Origin: Lysinibacillus louembei | GTDB taxonomy: Bacteria; Bacillota; Bacilli; Bacillales_A; Planococcaceae | DNA length: 64,000 bases | Assembly: GCF_033880585.1 (NCBI RefSeq) | Contig: NZ_CP137624.1 | Span: forward strand, 310,001-374,000 | Direction: 5' to 3' | Notes under the pieces: generated by a model | The model's database searches: none | Told to the model about the DNA's origin: nothing | Seen by the model: the letters and a program-made list of their open reading frames with translations, nothing else | Translations under genes and position numbers: made by a program | Shown: piece by piece, positions 16,645 through 25,812 of the stretch | How the letters are laid out: every line of letters begins with the position of its first letter | Position numbering within the stretch: position 1 is the stretch's first letter

Positions 16645-18748
16645 ATTTGTTCAATGTAAATCGTTGAATCGCCTCGCGTAGTTCCTTCGTTGTTCTTTCT
16701 ACATCCATAACTGCTTGAGAAACATTAAATAGCTCATTTTGCTGTGATTGTGCAGTTGCACTTACCTCTTCAGCAGATGCTGCTGTTTGCTCAGAAATAG
16801 CTGAAATGCTTTGAATCGCCATTGTTGCTTGGTTTTTATGCTCTAGCATATTTTCAAGCTGCTCCTTTAATTTAGCGATAGCAGTCGTAATTGCTAGTGT
16901 GAGCTCGCTATTATTTTTAAATGCTTGCTCTGTGCTTTGAACAGATTCATTTTGCATTTCTAACAATTGTGCATTGGAATCAATCACTTCAACAGTTTGT
17001 CTTGAGTTTTCTAAAATGCCTGCAACTGTTTGACGAATAATTTCCGTTTCCTTCTTTGATTGCTCTGCTAGATTGCGTACTTCCTCAGCTACGACAGCAA
17101 AGCCTTTGCCGTGCTCTCCTGCCCGTGCAGCCTCAATGCTGGCATTCAATGCAAGTAAGTTCGTTTGCTCTGTAATGCCTTGAATCGATGCGATAATATT
17201 ATTAATATTTGAAATGTCAGCTGCTAAAGCATGCATTTGCTGCTGAATACGCTTGTTCATTTCATTCGTTTTTGTATTATGCTCACGTAAGCTCACTACT
17301 TCATTCATACCATTTGAAATAGTCTCTTGCGTTTGCTGTGACAGCTCGTCCATATTATTAGAAATACCTGATAGCGAATCAATTTCATCTGATAAATCCA
17401 TCATACGATAGTTCGTTTCTTCTGTATCCTCGGATTGCTTCGATGTCCCTTGAGCAATTTCATCAATTGCTGTTGCTACCTCAACACTAGAGGCAGTAAT
17501 TTCATTAAATGAATTCATCACATGCTCAGTTGCATTATTTAATGTCTGTGTTGAATTTTGCACCGTTTGAATAATTCCACTTGTTTGCTCAATCATATTG
17601 TTATAAGCCATCGTCACGGTACCAATTTCATCGTATTTAATATATTTCGGATCGATTGTTTGTGTTAAATCACCAGATGCAGCCGCCTCAATAGATGCTC
17701 GTAAATACTTCAATGGACGAAGCTGCTTATAAATATACCAAATGCTAATTAGTGCCATGACCATAATAATCACGATAGCAGAAATAATTGCTATCATTAA
17801 TATTTGGTTATACTGTTCTAAAACTACAGACTTTGGCAATATTAATTGCACAGCCCATTTTTCATCAATGCCTTCTAATACCATCGGCTTATAAATTGTA
17901 TAAGCATCATCCTCAAAGTATTCAGAGTATGTGTATAGACTCGCAGTATCACCATTTACAATTTGTTGCTTAATCGTATCCCATACGACATTGCTATACT
18001 CCTCGATATTGCCGCCACTGTCTCCAAAGCTATTTGTCACAAGCTCACCAGCATCTGAAATAATTGCTGCATAGCCGCCTTTTGGTGTCTCCGCTACGAT
18101 TAATTCATTTAAATATTCGATTGAAATATCAGCAGTTAATGCGCCAAATACATTGCCTCTTGCATCAATTAAAGGTACAGCAATCGTTGTCATAGCTATC
18201 GTTTGCCCGTTCACTTCATATGGATATGGCTCAACTAATGTCATGCGCTTTTGCTCTTTTGGTATCCAATACCATGCAGAGGCTACTTTATCATCTAAAT
18301 CGTTTAGCATTGTCGTTGTGATAGATTGGCCTTCGTTTGCTAAATATGGGATAAAGCGCCCTTGTGAATCGACATAGCGCTGCTCTACCGATGAATCTAC
18401 TTCAAACGCCCCACGCTCCAGCACAGCTCCAGCACCTATAATATCCACGTTATTTTGTAAATTAGAAGTAACCATCTCTAACACATCATCTGTGTAAAGG
18501 TCATTATTATTTTTTAAGTTTTCTATCATTGACTTTGTTGTTGCTAACACTGTATTGGTCTTTTTAAAACGTTCACCCATTTTTAACGTAGCTTGCTCTG
18601 CTGTAATTAATGTTAAATTTTCAGCATCGCTCGCATTTTGACCTTTAATAATTATTCCTGTGATTAATAAATAAGTAATAAACAATAAAATAAATACACC
18701 TATAATTAAAGAAGATAACTTTAATGGAATACTTTGCTTTCTTTTCAT
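16643..18748 (-). CDS. Methyl-accepting chemotaxis protein with dCache sensor
   Basis: This is a 701-residue chemoreceptor: membrane segment at about 8-30, an extracellular dCache-type ligand domain of roughly 270 residues, a second membrane segment near 310-330, a HAMP domain ([17 protein letters not shown]...) and a long signalling coiled coil. The kinase-contact hairpin tip is clear ([20 protein letters not shown], then [17 protein letters not shown]). It would relay ligand binding to CheA/CheW. The ligand is unknown; dCache receptors often bind amino acids. The ATG at 18748 has GGGAGGG 6 nt upstream and is preferred over the start at 18769. It stands alone with its own terminator. Confidence 0.92.
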   Translation of the reverse strand: MKRKQSIPLKLSSLIIGVFILLFITYLLITGIIIKGQNASDAENLTLITAEQATLKMGERFKKTNTVLATTKSMIENLKNNNDLYTDDVLEMVTSNLQNNVDIIGAGAVLERGAFEVDSSVEQRYVDSQGRFIPYLANEGQSITTTMLNDLDDKVASAWYWIPKEQKRMTLVEPYPYEVNGQTIAMTTIAVPLIDARGNVFGALTADISIEYLNELIVAETPKGGYAAIISDAGELVTNSFGDSGGNIEEYSNVVWDTIKQQIVNGDTASLYTYSEYFEDDAYTIYKPMVLEGIDEKWAVQLILPKSVVLEQYNQILMIAIISAIVIIMVMALISIWYIYKQLRPLKYLRASIEAAASGDLTQTIDPKYIKYDEIGTVTMAYNNMIEQTSGIIQTVQNSTQTLNNATEHVMNSFNEITASSVEVATAIDEIAQGTSKQSEDTEETNYRMMDLSDEIDSLSGISNNMDELSQQTQETISNGMNEVVSLREHNTKTNEMNKRIQQQMHALAADISNINNIIASIQGITEQTNLLALNASIEAARAGEHGKGFAVVAEEVRNLAEQSKKETEIIRQTVAGILENSRQTVEVIDSNAQLLEMQNESVQSTEQAFKNNSELTLAITTAIAKLKEQLENMLEHKNQATMAIQSISAISEQTAASAEEVSATAQSQQNELFNVSQAVMDVERTTKELREAIQRFTLNK

Positions 18749-19043
18749 TATGTCCCTCCCTAGATTCATTATAAAAATATATATTATTTTGACTATGTGC
18801 TCCTTTCAGTTTATCAAATCTGTGAGATATCCCGCAGAAGCTTAACTTGAATCAGCGGGAAGTTTGGCCCTCCCTCTTAATTAAAGTAGTCTTTTGAACA
18901 CCTAACAGCCCACCTTATCAAAGTGAGGGATTTCCTCTGAATCAAATTAAAATATACTACTATTATACTAAACATAGTAAGGTAAATTAATGGCTTTTTC
19001 AATTGGCTATCAATTATTTTTATTTTTGCATGCTTCAATTAAG
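18749..19043. other. Intergenic region upstream of the chemoreceptor, with a GAATCAG-bracketed element
   Basis: No gene is seen. Two structures stand out: CCCGC...GCGGG (18831-18859), and a segment ending CCACCTTATCAAAGTGAGGG-ATTTCC-TCTGAATCAA (18910-18945). The second closely resembles one at 23855-23890. See the repeat entries. Confidence 0.5.
18831..18951. repeat. GAATCAG-bracketed intergenic element, copy A
   Basis: The segment carries GAATCAG near its left end and CTGAATCAAATTAAA at its right, with an imperfect hairpin (CCACCTTAT...GTGAGGG) just inside the right end. The right 40 bp align with copy B at 23815-23898. It could be an old mobile-element relic or a structured RNA; function unknown. 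Confidence 0.4.
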
Positions 19044-19093
19044 CAAGAAAGGCTACCCGCAAAGCAGCAATAGCCTGCTTTGCGAGTAACCTT
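19044..19093 (-). terminator. Terminator of the SLH phosphodiester glycosidase gene
   Basis: On the minus strand GGTTACTCGCAAAGCAG pairs with CTGCTTTGCGGGTAGCC, followed by TTTCTT. Confidence 0.85.
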
Positions 19094-19100
19094 CAATTTT

Positions 19101-21851
19101 TTATTTTGTTATTGTTCGATATAGGAACAAGCTAAAATGAACGCGTGACACTTCCACGCCTGGCTTAAATGTATTATCCTCATAGCCTGTTGTAATCTTA
19201 TTCGATGCCAATGTATGCACATAGTCATAAGACCAATGCTGAGGATTTACATCTTTGAATTTTGTTGCTGTTGTCCCTTTTAAATTATAAGCAACAACTA
19301 AAATTTTAGCCATTTGCGCACGTGTTAGCTTGGCATTTGGATCGAATGTAGTTTGACCCGTTCCATTCATTATACCGGCATTGACAATTGCTGCAATTTC
19401 CTTATAGTAAGGGTGGCTTGTCGCTACATCTTTAAAGCCGGGATTTGATACCGACTTCGTATCTAAGCCTAATGCACGTGTCAATAACACAGCAGCATGT
19501 GCACGTGTTAATGCTTGCTCTGGCTTAAATGAGCCATCACCATAGCCGTTAATTAAGCCGTTTTCCACTAAATATTGAATCTCTTTTTTATAGTTATGCT
19601 TCACACTAATATCTGTGAACGGTGCTTCTTCATAGTTTGATGAATAAATCGCTTGTAGCTTATCAAAGTATAATGTACCTGCTTTTTGCTTCGCTACAGT
19701 TGGCTGTGCAATATAAATCGATTCTAATGAAATTGGCTTCGGTACATCTTTCGGGATGCTTGCCTCAACGTATTTCCAGCCTGTCCATGTTTGGCCATTT
19801 TCCTCTGTGAAGTCAATCGTATGCTTACCACCTGCGATGTCACGAATTTGACCGCGTAGCCATGTGCCATTGCCATCACCATATACCCAGACACCAAGCT
19901 TGATTGGCTCTGCTGGTAATTGAATTAATGAATTTAAACGTAAATAAGCTGCTGCTGTTCCTTCTTGGTTACCAGTCATATCGTACGTTAATTTCATTGA
20001 ATAGCTGCCTTGCTTACCGATTGTTTTTGCGTTTTCTAAAGTCGCCTTCGCTGTTGTTAACGCTGTTTCTACACGCCATTCACCAGACTTCTCAAAGTTT
20101 GAAATCGCAAATACTTGTTGGTTAAATGATTGTTTTACATCAATTTCTTGCGTCACTGTTTTTGTGCCAAGCTTCGCATTAATCGTTACTTTGCCAAGCT
20201 TACCATTCGATTGGAATAAGCCTGTTGGTGAAATTGTGCCATATGCACTATCAACAGACCACTCGATTTGCGATGGAGAATAAATTAAATTCTCATTGTT
20301 TTGTCCTGTTGCTGTCGCTTTTAATTGCAAGGATGCGCCAGGATCAATCGTTGTTGCAGGCGCAGAGATTTTTAAGCTTGTTGGTGCATCTAAAACATTA
20401 AATGTCATTGTTTGTGTTGCGCCACCATTTGTTACTGTTACACGCTCACTGCCTGCACTCACACCTGTAAAGCTAAGACCATTTACTGAAACATGACCAT
20501 TTTGTGCTGTCACCGTAAAATTGCTTGCATTCACTGGTAGTGGATTGTAGTGCTCATCTAACACATATTCAGGTGTTAGCTTAACGCTTGCCCCTACTAA
20601 TAAAGAGCCTACTTGGTCACGTGTTACCTTCATCGTTGCAGCAGTACCAGTTGTGCCAGTGCTAACTGCCTGTAAAATGCCTGATACGCGACGCTGTGAG
20701 CCGCCAGATGGAGCGTTTGCTAATACAACTGTGTTGCTACCATATTTACGAATACCCATCGCTGTCGAACCACCACCATCAAGATTAATGGCACGGTCCA
20801 CCCCTAGCTGTACTAAATAATTGGCAAACTGCGTTAGCGTCATCCCTTTACTAGAGCCTTGGCGCCCATCTACTGTAATTAAATGAACGGTCTTTTTATC
20901 TTTACTAATCGCGACCGCTGTACGTGGTGCTATTTCTTTTGCACGCGAGCTATTCGCATCCATCGTTAAATTGACTTTGCCATCCATGACAAGTAATGGA
21001 CCACTTGCCATCATAAATTGGGCATCCATCCAACGATCATCAATCGTGAAGGATACAGAAATATCATCGCCCACTTTAATGTCTCGGAATTTATCGCCCC
21101 ATTTTGAACCGTTAAATGATAAAACGAAGCCGTTACGTGGAATTTTTGCCTTCTTTTCATCGCCATAGCCACGAATTGCAGTTACTTTTCCTGTCATTGT
21201 TTGACCAAAGCGAGTAGCACCAATTGTATTGCCTGTTTCCACGATAAACTCCATACCTTTACTACCATTTGGCGTTTGTGAGCTATGATGCTGTGGTGTA
21301 TAAACGACCGCTTGATCTGTACCACGATTAACGTTTAAGCCGCTTACTTTAATATTTTCACCTTTATAGTTTACAACGATATTGCTATTGTAATAAGCGA
21401 TTTCACCATTGCCATCTGCTGTAATACCGAATGCAATTGGCTGATTTACATAATTTGAGCTTGATGAAGAAATAACACTCGGTGTAATAATCGCATTATT
21501 TTGCGATAATAAATAAAGAGGGTACCCGTCCCCCATATTGAAGAAGTTTGAGTTAATCGCACCAACTACGCGATTTCCTTCCTTAGAATTACGATTTGCT
21601 TGATCTGTTGTCGTCATTACCGAGTTAATCGGTGATGGTAAACCGACCGTTAATTTTGTATACGGATTTGATAAATCAACTTGCAAATGATTTACTTTTG
21701 ACTGCGTATATGTATAATTCGAATATTTCACTCCTTGTGACACAGGATAAGAATCATTTGTCGTTTGGAATGCGTATCCGCTCGTTGCTCCCCCTAATAC
21801 AATTGAAAACATCAACATTGCACTTAGTAGCCCTAAATATATGCGTTTCAT
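19101..21851 (-). CDS. SLH-anchored phosphodiester glycosidase (NAGPA domain)
   Basis: This 916-residue secreted protein has a signal peptide (1-27), then a NAGPA/phosphodiester glycosidase domain at about 60-395 with the family's glycine-rich active-site region (AINLDGGGSTAMGI). Such enzymes cleave sugar-1-phosphodiester bonds, for example in teichoic-acid-like or phosphorylated wall glycans. Ig-like (Big_2 type) modules follow at about 405-570, a beta-rich carbohydrate-binding-like region at about 580-725, and three SLH repeats at about 735-916 (NGLINGYGDGSFKPEQALTR for the first). The SLH repeats should hold it on the pyruvylated wall polysaccharide. The ATG at 21851 has only a weak ribosome site; a better one lies beyond a small hairpin further upstream. 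Confidence 0.87.
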   Translation of the reverse strand: MKRIYLGLLSAMLMFSIVLGGATSGYAFQTTNDSYPVSQGVKYSNYTYTQSKVNHLQVDLSNPYTKLTVGLPSPINSVMTTTDQANRNSKEGNRVVGAINSNFFNMGDGYPLYLLSQNNAIITPSVISSSSSNYVNQPIAFGITADGNGEIAYYNSNIVVNYKGENIKVSGLNVNRGTDQAVVYTPQHHSSQTPNGSKGMEFIVETGNTIGATRFGQTMTGKVTAIRGYGDEKKAKIPRNGFVLSFNGSKWGDKFRDIKVGDDISVSFTIDDRWMDAQFMMASGPLLVMDGKVNLTMDANSSRAKEIAPRTAVAISKDKKTVHLITVDGRQGSSKGMTLTQFANYLVQLGVDRAINLDGGGSTAMGIRKYGSNTVVLANAPSGGSQRRVSGILQAVSTGTTGTAATMKVTRDQVGSLLVGASVKLTPEYVLDEHYNPLPVNASNFTVTAQNGHVSVNGLSFTGVSAGSERVTVTNGGATQTMTFNVLDAPTSLKISAPATTIDPGASLQLKATATGQNNENLIYSPSQIEWSVDSAYGTISPTGLFQSNGKLGKVTINAKLGTKTVTQEIDVKQSFNQQVFAISNFEKSGEWRVETALTTAKATLENAKTIGKQGSYSMKLTYDMTGNQEGTAAAYLRLNSLIQLPAEPIKLGVWVYGDGNGTWLRGQIRDIAGGKHTIDFTEENGQTWTGWKYVEASIPKDVPKPISLESIYIAQPTVAKQKAGTLYFDKLQAIYSSNYEEAPFTDISVKHNYKKEIQYLVENGLINGYGDGSFKPEQALTRAHAAVLLTRALGLDTKSVSNPGFKDVATSHPYYKEIAAIVNAGIMNGTGQTTFDPNAKLTRAQMAKILVVAYNLKGTTATKFKDVNPQHWSYDYVHTLASNKITTGYEDNTFKPGVEVSRVHFSLFLYRTITK

Positions 21852-21857
21852 TTTTCT

Positions 21858-21890
21858 GCTTCAATGAAAATCGAAGCACGTCACTTCCTC
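21858..21890 (-). promoter_or_regulatory. Leader hairpin between a strong SD and the glycosidase start
   Basis: On the minus strand, GAGAGGAAG (about 21883-21891) is followed by the small hairpin GCTTC-N10-GAAGC (21858-21877), then AGAAAA and the ATG. Folding would bring the distant Shine-Dalgarno near the start. Inference only. Confidence 0.3.
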
Positions 21891-21992
21891 TCTTTTTATA
21901 AGTTTTCTACTCTATTACATTAACAAATTTTTCAATAATATTCTATTACAAACATATGACAGTATGATGACCAACGTTTTGCTTGCATAAAA

Positions 21993-22042
21993 TAAAAGTA
22001 GCTGTCCTCAAAGTGATACACTAGGTCACTTTAAGAACAGCC
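21993..22042 (-). terminator. Terminator of the O-antigen ligase-like gene
   Basis: On the minus strand GGCTGTTCTTAAAGTGA pairs with TCACTTTGAGGACAGC, followed by TACTTTTATTTT. Confidence 0.85.
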
Positions 22043-22049
22043 CCTATTG

Positions 22050-23528
22050 TTATTCTTCGTCCTCGTTTAACTCAAGCATTGGATATAAATGACGGTTGCT
22101 TGCGAAAATGGCAAAGATCATAAAGAAGAACATCGTGTACACTTTCAGCTCCCAAATATTATAGAAGAAGCCACAAACACCTGTTGCAAACCATAGCGCA
22201 AACATATACTGTCCGAATGCCGCGCTACGCTCCTTCCAGAACATCCAAACCATTAGCAATAGGAAGCCTGCAAATAATAGCACACCAACTGCTCCTGTTT
22301 CAGCAATGACTTGAATGTATTGATTATCTGAATAGAAGTTTTTACCACCATAAATATCTGAACGAATATTATATTTCTCATATATTGGTGAATCATAGCT
22401 TAATGTTGCGGAACCACCGAACGTACCGAAGCCTGCTCCAGCAATTGGATAGTCCTTCAACACTTCAAAGCCTTTTTTAATATAGAACACACGACCACTT
22501 TCGTTCATTAATGCTAAGTTATCTTCATTAATTGTTTCAGCAAAGCGGTTGCTAATCCCACCGCCGATATCATCGGGAGCAACACTATTCTCTACACCAA
22601 TGCTTTGTAAATATTGCACACCGAAGTTTGTCGGTAAATAAACAACTATAATTGCTAACACAGTTGTGATGACAATGTTTTTCAGCATTTTCCAATTGCG
22701 TGCCAGTAACATAAAGAATATAACAAATGTAATAGAAGCAATCCATGCACCACGCGATAATGTCAGTAATAACATACCCGTAAATGCTACCTGCGATAGG
22801 AAGAATACATATTTATATTGTCCATCCTTGTAGACAAAGCGTAAAAAGACAGTCGCACAAATCGCAAAGAACATGACTAATGCCAGCGAGTTTGGATTAT
22901 TTAATAAACCATAAATACGCACAAAATTTGTCGATGACAATACTTTTTGTGTCCATACTTCAGGCATCCATAGCATACGCATTGATAGCTTTTCCACAAT
23001 TCCTTGGACAAATAGAATAATTCCTGAGAACAAAGTAATCCATGCTAATTTTACAAAGAAGTTGGCTGGTAATTTACTGCGGCTCAATACATAATACAGT
23101 AAATACATAATTAAAAATGTGCGCACTTGGAATACGATAGCACCTAAGCTAACACCATTAATATAGCCAATGATGGCACCTAAAATTAAAAATAGGAAAA
23201 ATGCTATTTCAAACTTCTTAAAATAGAAAAATGCTTTGAAGTTTTTAATATTCACTAGTAGCAACCGAGCAAGTACAACAAATGTAATTAAATCTCCAAT
23301 TAATTTCATTCCTGGGTTCAATTCAATAAAGAATGACCTAAAAATAACATATGGGATTAAAATAACTAAGCTTTGAAATGGCTTGAAGAAAGCAAATAAC
23401 GCAAAAAATACTGCTGTACTAATTAATGCAATTTTGGAAGGGATAATCGTCGCTGCAATTAACACGGCAATTGCCAACGCTATTTCAAGCCACTCCTGCT
23501 TCCCAATCTTCACTGATACATCTTTCAT
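22050..23528 (-). CDS. O-antigen ligase/polymerase family membrane protein (Wzy_C)
   Basis: This 492-residue integral membrane protein has about twelve segments and the Wzy_C domain. Features include LLTLSRGAWIAS in a central helix and the extracytoplasmic loop with SDNQYIQVIAETGAVGV near residue 400. Members join or polymerise undecaprenyl-linked glycans. No other polysaccharide genes are adjacent, but the csaB-glycosyltransferase cluster is 6 kb away, so a role in polymerising the secondary wall polysaccharide is plausible (inference). It is preceded by 400 bp without genes and has its own terminator. Confidence 0.82.
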   Translation of the reverse strand: MKDVSVKIGKQEWLEIALAIAVLIAATIIPSKIALISTAVFFALFAFFKPFQSLVILIPYVIFRSFFIELNPGMKLIGDLITFVVLARLLLVNIKNFKAFFYFKKFEIAFFLFLILGAIIGYINGVSLGAIVFQVRTFLIMYLLYYVLSRSKLPANFFVKLAWITLFSGIILFVQGIVEKLSMRMLWMPEVWTQKVLSSTNFVRIYGLLNNPNSLALVMFFAICATVFLRFVYKDGQYKYVFFLSQVAFTGMLLLTLSRGAWIASITFVIFFMLLARNWKMLKNIVITTVLAIIVVYLPTNFGVQYLQSIGVENSVAPDDIGGGISNRFAETINEDNLALMNESGRVFYIKKGFEVLKDYPIAGAGFGTFGGSATLSYDSPIYEKYNIRSDIYGGKNFYSDNQYIQVIAETGAVGVLLFAGFLLLMVWMFWKERSAAFGQYMFALWFATGVCGFFYNIWELKVYTMFFFMIFAIFASNRHLYPMLELNEDEE

Positions 23529-23892
23529 TATAGATATGAACCCTCTCTTTCATTTTCTTTCCTGATTAATAAAACGTGCCTTCTATGTATATAGTTGCAA
23601 TAACTAGCGATTATAATATAAGACGTTTTTAAGTATAATATGGTTACATGTCTATTACAACTGCTGATAGTGTTTTTTGAGGGAATTATCCATTACACCT
23701 CGGCGTAATTACGTCCAGATTTTTTTCGAACTTGTTCGCAGTAGAAGTTAACCTGGAACCGTCACATCTGCTGGGGCATTTGGGCCAGCATGATGCTCAC
23801 AAGGTTGTGGCGCATTTAGACTGAATCAGAGAAGACAAAATATAGCATTCCTCTCACCACCTATAGAGGTGGAATTTTCTGCTGAATCAAGA
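23529..23892. other. Gene-free region with an unexplained GC-richer block
   Basis: About 360 bases without a credible gene. The part 23680-23820 is clearly more GC-rich than its surroundings and contains short inverted repeats, for example ATTAC-ACCTCGGC-GTAAT (about 23692-23709) and TGGGCCAGCATGATGCTCA. A GAATCAG-bracketed element (23815-23898) follows. It may be a degenerate mobile element or structured RNA. Confidence 0.45.
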
Positions 23893-23898
23893 TAAAAG
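23815..23898. repeat. GAATCAG-bracketed intergenic element, copy B
   Basis: CTGAATCAGAGAAG opens the element and GCTGAATCAAGATAAA closes it, with the hairpin CCACCTATAGAGGTGG (about 23858-23873) just inside the right end. Its right 40 bp align with copy A at 18910-18951. Confidence 0.45.
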
Positions 23899-23935
23899 GA
23901 CTGTCCGAAAAGTATAAACTTTCTCAAACAGCCCC
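23893..23935 (-). terminator. Terminator of the ATP-grasp/alpha-E/transglutaminase operon
   Basis: On the minus strand GGCTGTTTGAGAAAGT pairs with ACTTTTCGGACAGTCC, followed by TTTTAT. Confidence 0.85.
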
Positions 23936-23939
23936 ATTT

Positions 23940-24797
23940 TTATAAATGCTCTATTTTTTTAACGTCTACCTTTACTTCAAGCGTATGTGTACCGCCTTGA
24001 TAAACACCTTCAACAGGGCTGACATCACGGTAATCACGACCAACTGAAAGAATGACATGGTTATCCAAGACCTCTACATTATTTGTTGGATCTAACCCAA
24101 TCCAGCCAATGCCAGGCACCATAATCTCTACCCATGCATGTGTTGCTGTATCACCAATCAGATCGTCCCCTTCTCCTACATATAAATAGCCACTAATATA
24201 GCGTGCAGGAACGCCACATTGACGTAAAAAGCCTAGCATAATATGCGTATAATCCTGACAAACACCTGCCTTTAGCTCAAATGCCTCTTTTGCTGTTGTA
24301 CTCACGATTGTTGCTGCTGGATCATAGCGAATAACGCTGTGCAAATAGGTCATAACATGACAGGCAAGCTCTAATGGATTGTCATTTTTGCCATCAATCG
24401 CTAGCATAATTTCCTGTACTTGTGCAGGTGTTAATGTCGTGAGCTCTGCTGTTGTTAAAAAAGGCAAATAGTGATTTCTAAAAAGCTGTGAAGTAAAAAT
24501 GTTGCGCATTTCATTTGAATAGTTAATTTGGTAAATATAAGGCGCTTTTTGCACACTCACTGTAGAAGTAGCTGTAATAATAAGCTCCTTATGCGGTCCA
24601 GCAATATAAAAGCTGCCAACATTATTTTGCCAAATATCAATATATTCCTTTATCATCGATTGTGGTGACATATTTAAATCGTATGATAAAACGCGTTGAC
24701 ATTCACCAGATCTCGGCTTTAAACGAATTGTATTTAGCGATTGCTCGACTTCACTATCATAGCGAAAAATATTTGTGTGTGTAATCTGGTATTTCAT
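23940..24797 (-). CDS. Bacterial transglutaminase-like cysteine protease family protein
   Basis: The 285-residue cytoplasmic protein has the bacterial transglutaminase N-terminal beta domain (about 1-85) and a transglutaminase-like core. Its catalytic triad is visible as Cys180 (AGVCQDYTH), His220 (DTATHAWVEI) and Asp236 (IGLDPTNN). It is the third gene of an operon with a circularly permuted ATP-grasp and an alpha-E protein, a combination known from comparative genomics and suggested to form or cleave peptide-type bonds; no substrate is established. AAGGGAG lies 7 nt before the ATG at 24797; the frame is open to 24839 but without a ribosome site. No signal peptide is present. Confidence 0.88.
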   Translation of the reverse strand: MKYQITHTNIFRYDSEVEQSLNTIRLKPRSGECQRVLSYDLNMSPQSMIKEYIDIWQNNVGSFYIAGPHKELIITATSTVSVQKAPYIYQINYSNEMRNIFTSQLFRNHYLPFLTTAELTTLTPAQVQEIMLAIDGKNDNPLELACHVMTYLHSVIRYDPAATIVSTTAKEAFELKAGVCQDYTHIMLGFLRQCGVPARYISGYLYVGEGDDLIGDTATHAWVEIMVPGIGWIGLDPTNNVEVLDNHVILSVGRDYRDVSPVEGVYQGGTHTLEVKVDVKKIEHL

Positions 24798-24864
24798 TGG
24801 TTTGCTCCCTTTTGCATCGCTCGCTAGTTGACCTCTCATTTGGAAGAACTTCTACTAAGGCAAG

Positions 24865-25812
24865 TTAAACAACTAAAATAGGTGGTGTTAAATAATAAGC
24901 CTGTGCCATGATTGGACCAAAGTTCGTACAGCTTTGGCGAATATTGTTTACCCACTGCTTCTTCTCTTCAATTGTGAGCGTTGTCGCATCTACATTTGTT
25001 AAAGCAATTAGCTCGTCTAACGTACGATACATATTTTCTACATTGTGATTTGTTAATCCTTGCTCTATATCATACACTGTATGTTTAATTTTATGTAGTC
25101 CATATGCAACAGAGCGTGAGCATTTCGCATCGCTAATTAAAAAATGCAGAATGCTATCTATCGTTAAAACACTCGAACGATATGCATATTCATCTACTGT
25201 ATTCGTATAACGAAGGCTTAGACGTAGAGCACGGTCCACCTCTAAATGATCCGCAATTTCTAATAAACGATGTAAAATTAGCGCTGTTTTTTCTGAGCGC
25301 TCTAGCCATTTACCGATTTTCAAAAATTGATAGCCGACATCTCGCGTCATTAAGGAATCAATCGCTCCTGTTGACGTTAACGCAGTTTTGCGAATATGTG
25401 TTAAAAAATCTGTTGTATTTAATACAGAAATTTCATTTGAATATGCGCCATCTTGAATATCTAAATATAGGCTATTCCATTCCTCCCATAGCTCGTTCGG
25501 AATGCGATCACGCGTATGCCGTGCATTTGTCCGTATACTGTTAACCGTTGACATAAGCGAGTTTAAGTTGTTAGCATCATATACTAAATAACGCACCATT
25601 TCCTCCAATACACCGACCTTATAATGTGTCTCATATTCCTCAATATATCCACAAATCGTTAATACGGCTCGCCACTCTTTTTCATATGCTGCATCTTTAT
25701 GACTGAGCTCAAGCATTTGCTCCAGTTGTGAAAATAAAATATGCGCATTTGTTTGCGTACGCTCTGCGTAGCGCCCAATCCAATATAATGAATCTGCTAC
25801 ACGACTAAGCAT
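24865..25812 (-). CDS. Alpha-E domain-containing protein
   Basis: This is a 315-residue, almost fully helical alpha-E protein (family signature at the N-terminus: MLSRVADSLYWIGRYAERT). It has no known catalytic motif and may act as a partner or scaffold for the ATP-grasp and transglutaminase products. Two ATGs are possible; AGGAGGG is too close to the first (25818) and well spaced for 25812, which overlaps the upstream ATP-grasp stop by 8 nt. Translation coupling is likely. Function is unknown. Confidence 0.87.
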   Translation of the reverse strand: MLSRVADSLYWIGRYAERTQTNAHILFSQLEQMLELSHKDAAYEKEWRAVLTICGYIEEYETHYKVGVLEEMVRYLVYDANNLNSLMSTVNSIRTNARHTRDRIPNELWEEWNSLYLDIQDGAYSNEISVLNTTDFLTHIRKTALTSTGAIDSLMTRDVGYQFLKIGKWLERSEKTALILHRLLEIADHLEVDRALRLSLRYTNTVDEYAYRSSVLTIDSILHFLISDAKCSRSVAYGLHKIKHTVYDIEQGLTNHNVENMYRTLDELIALTNVDATTLTIEEKKQWVNNIRQSCTNFGPIMAQAYYLTPPILVV

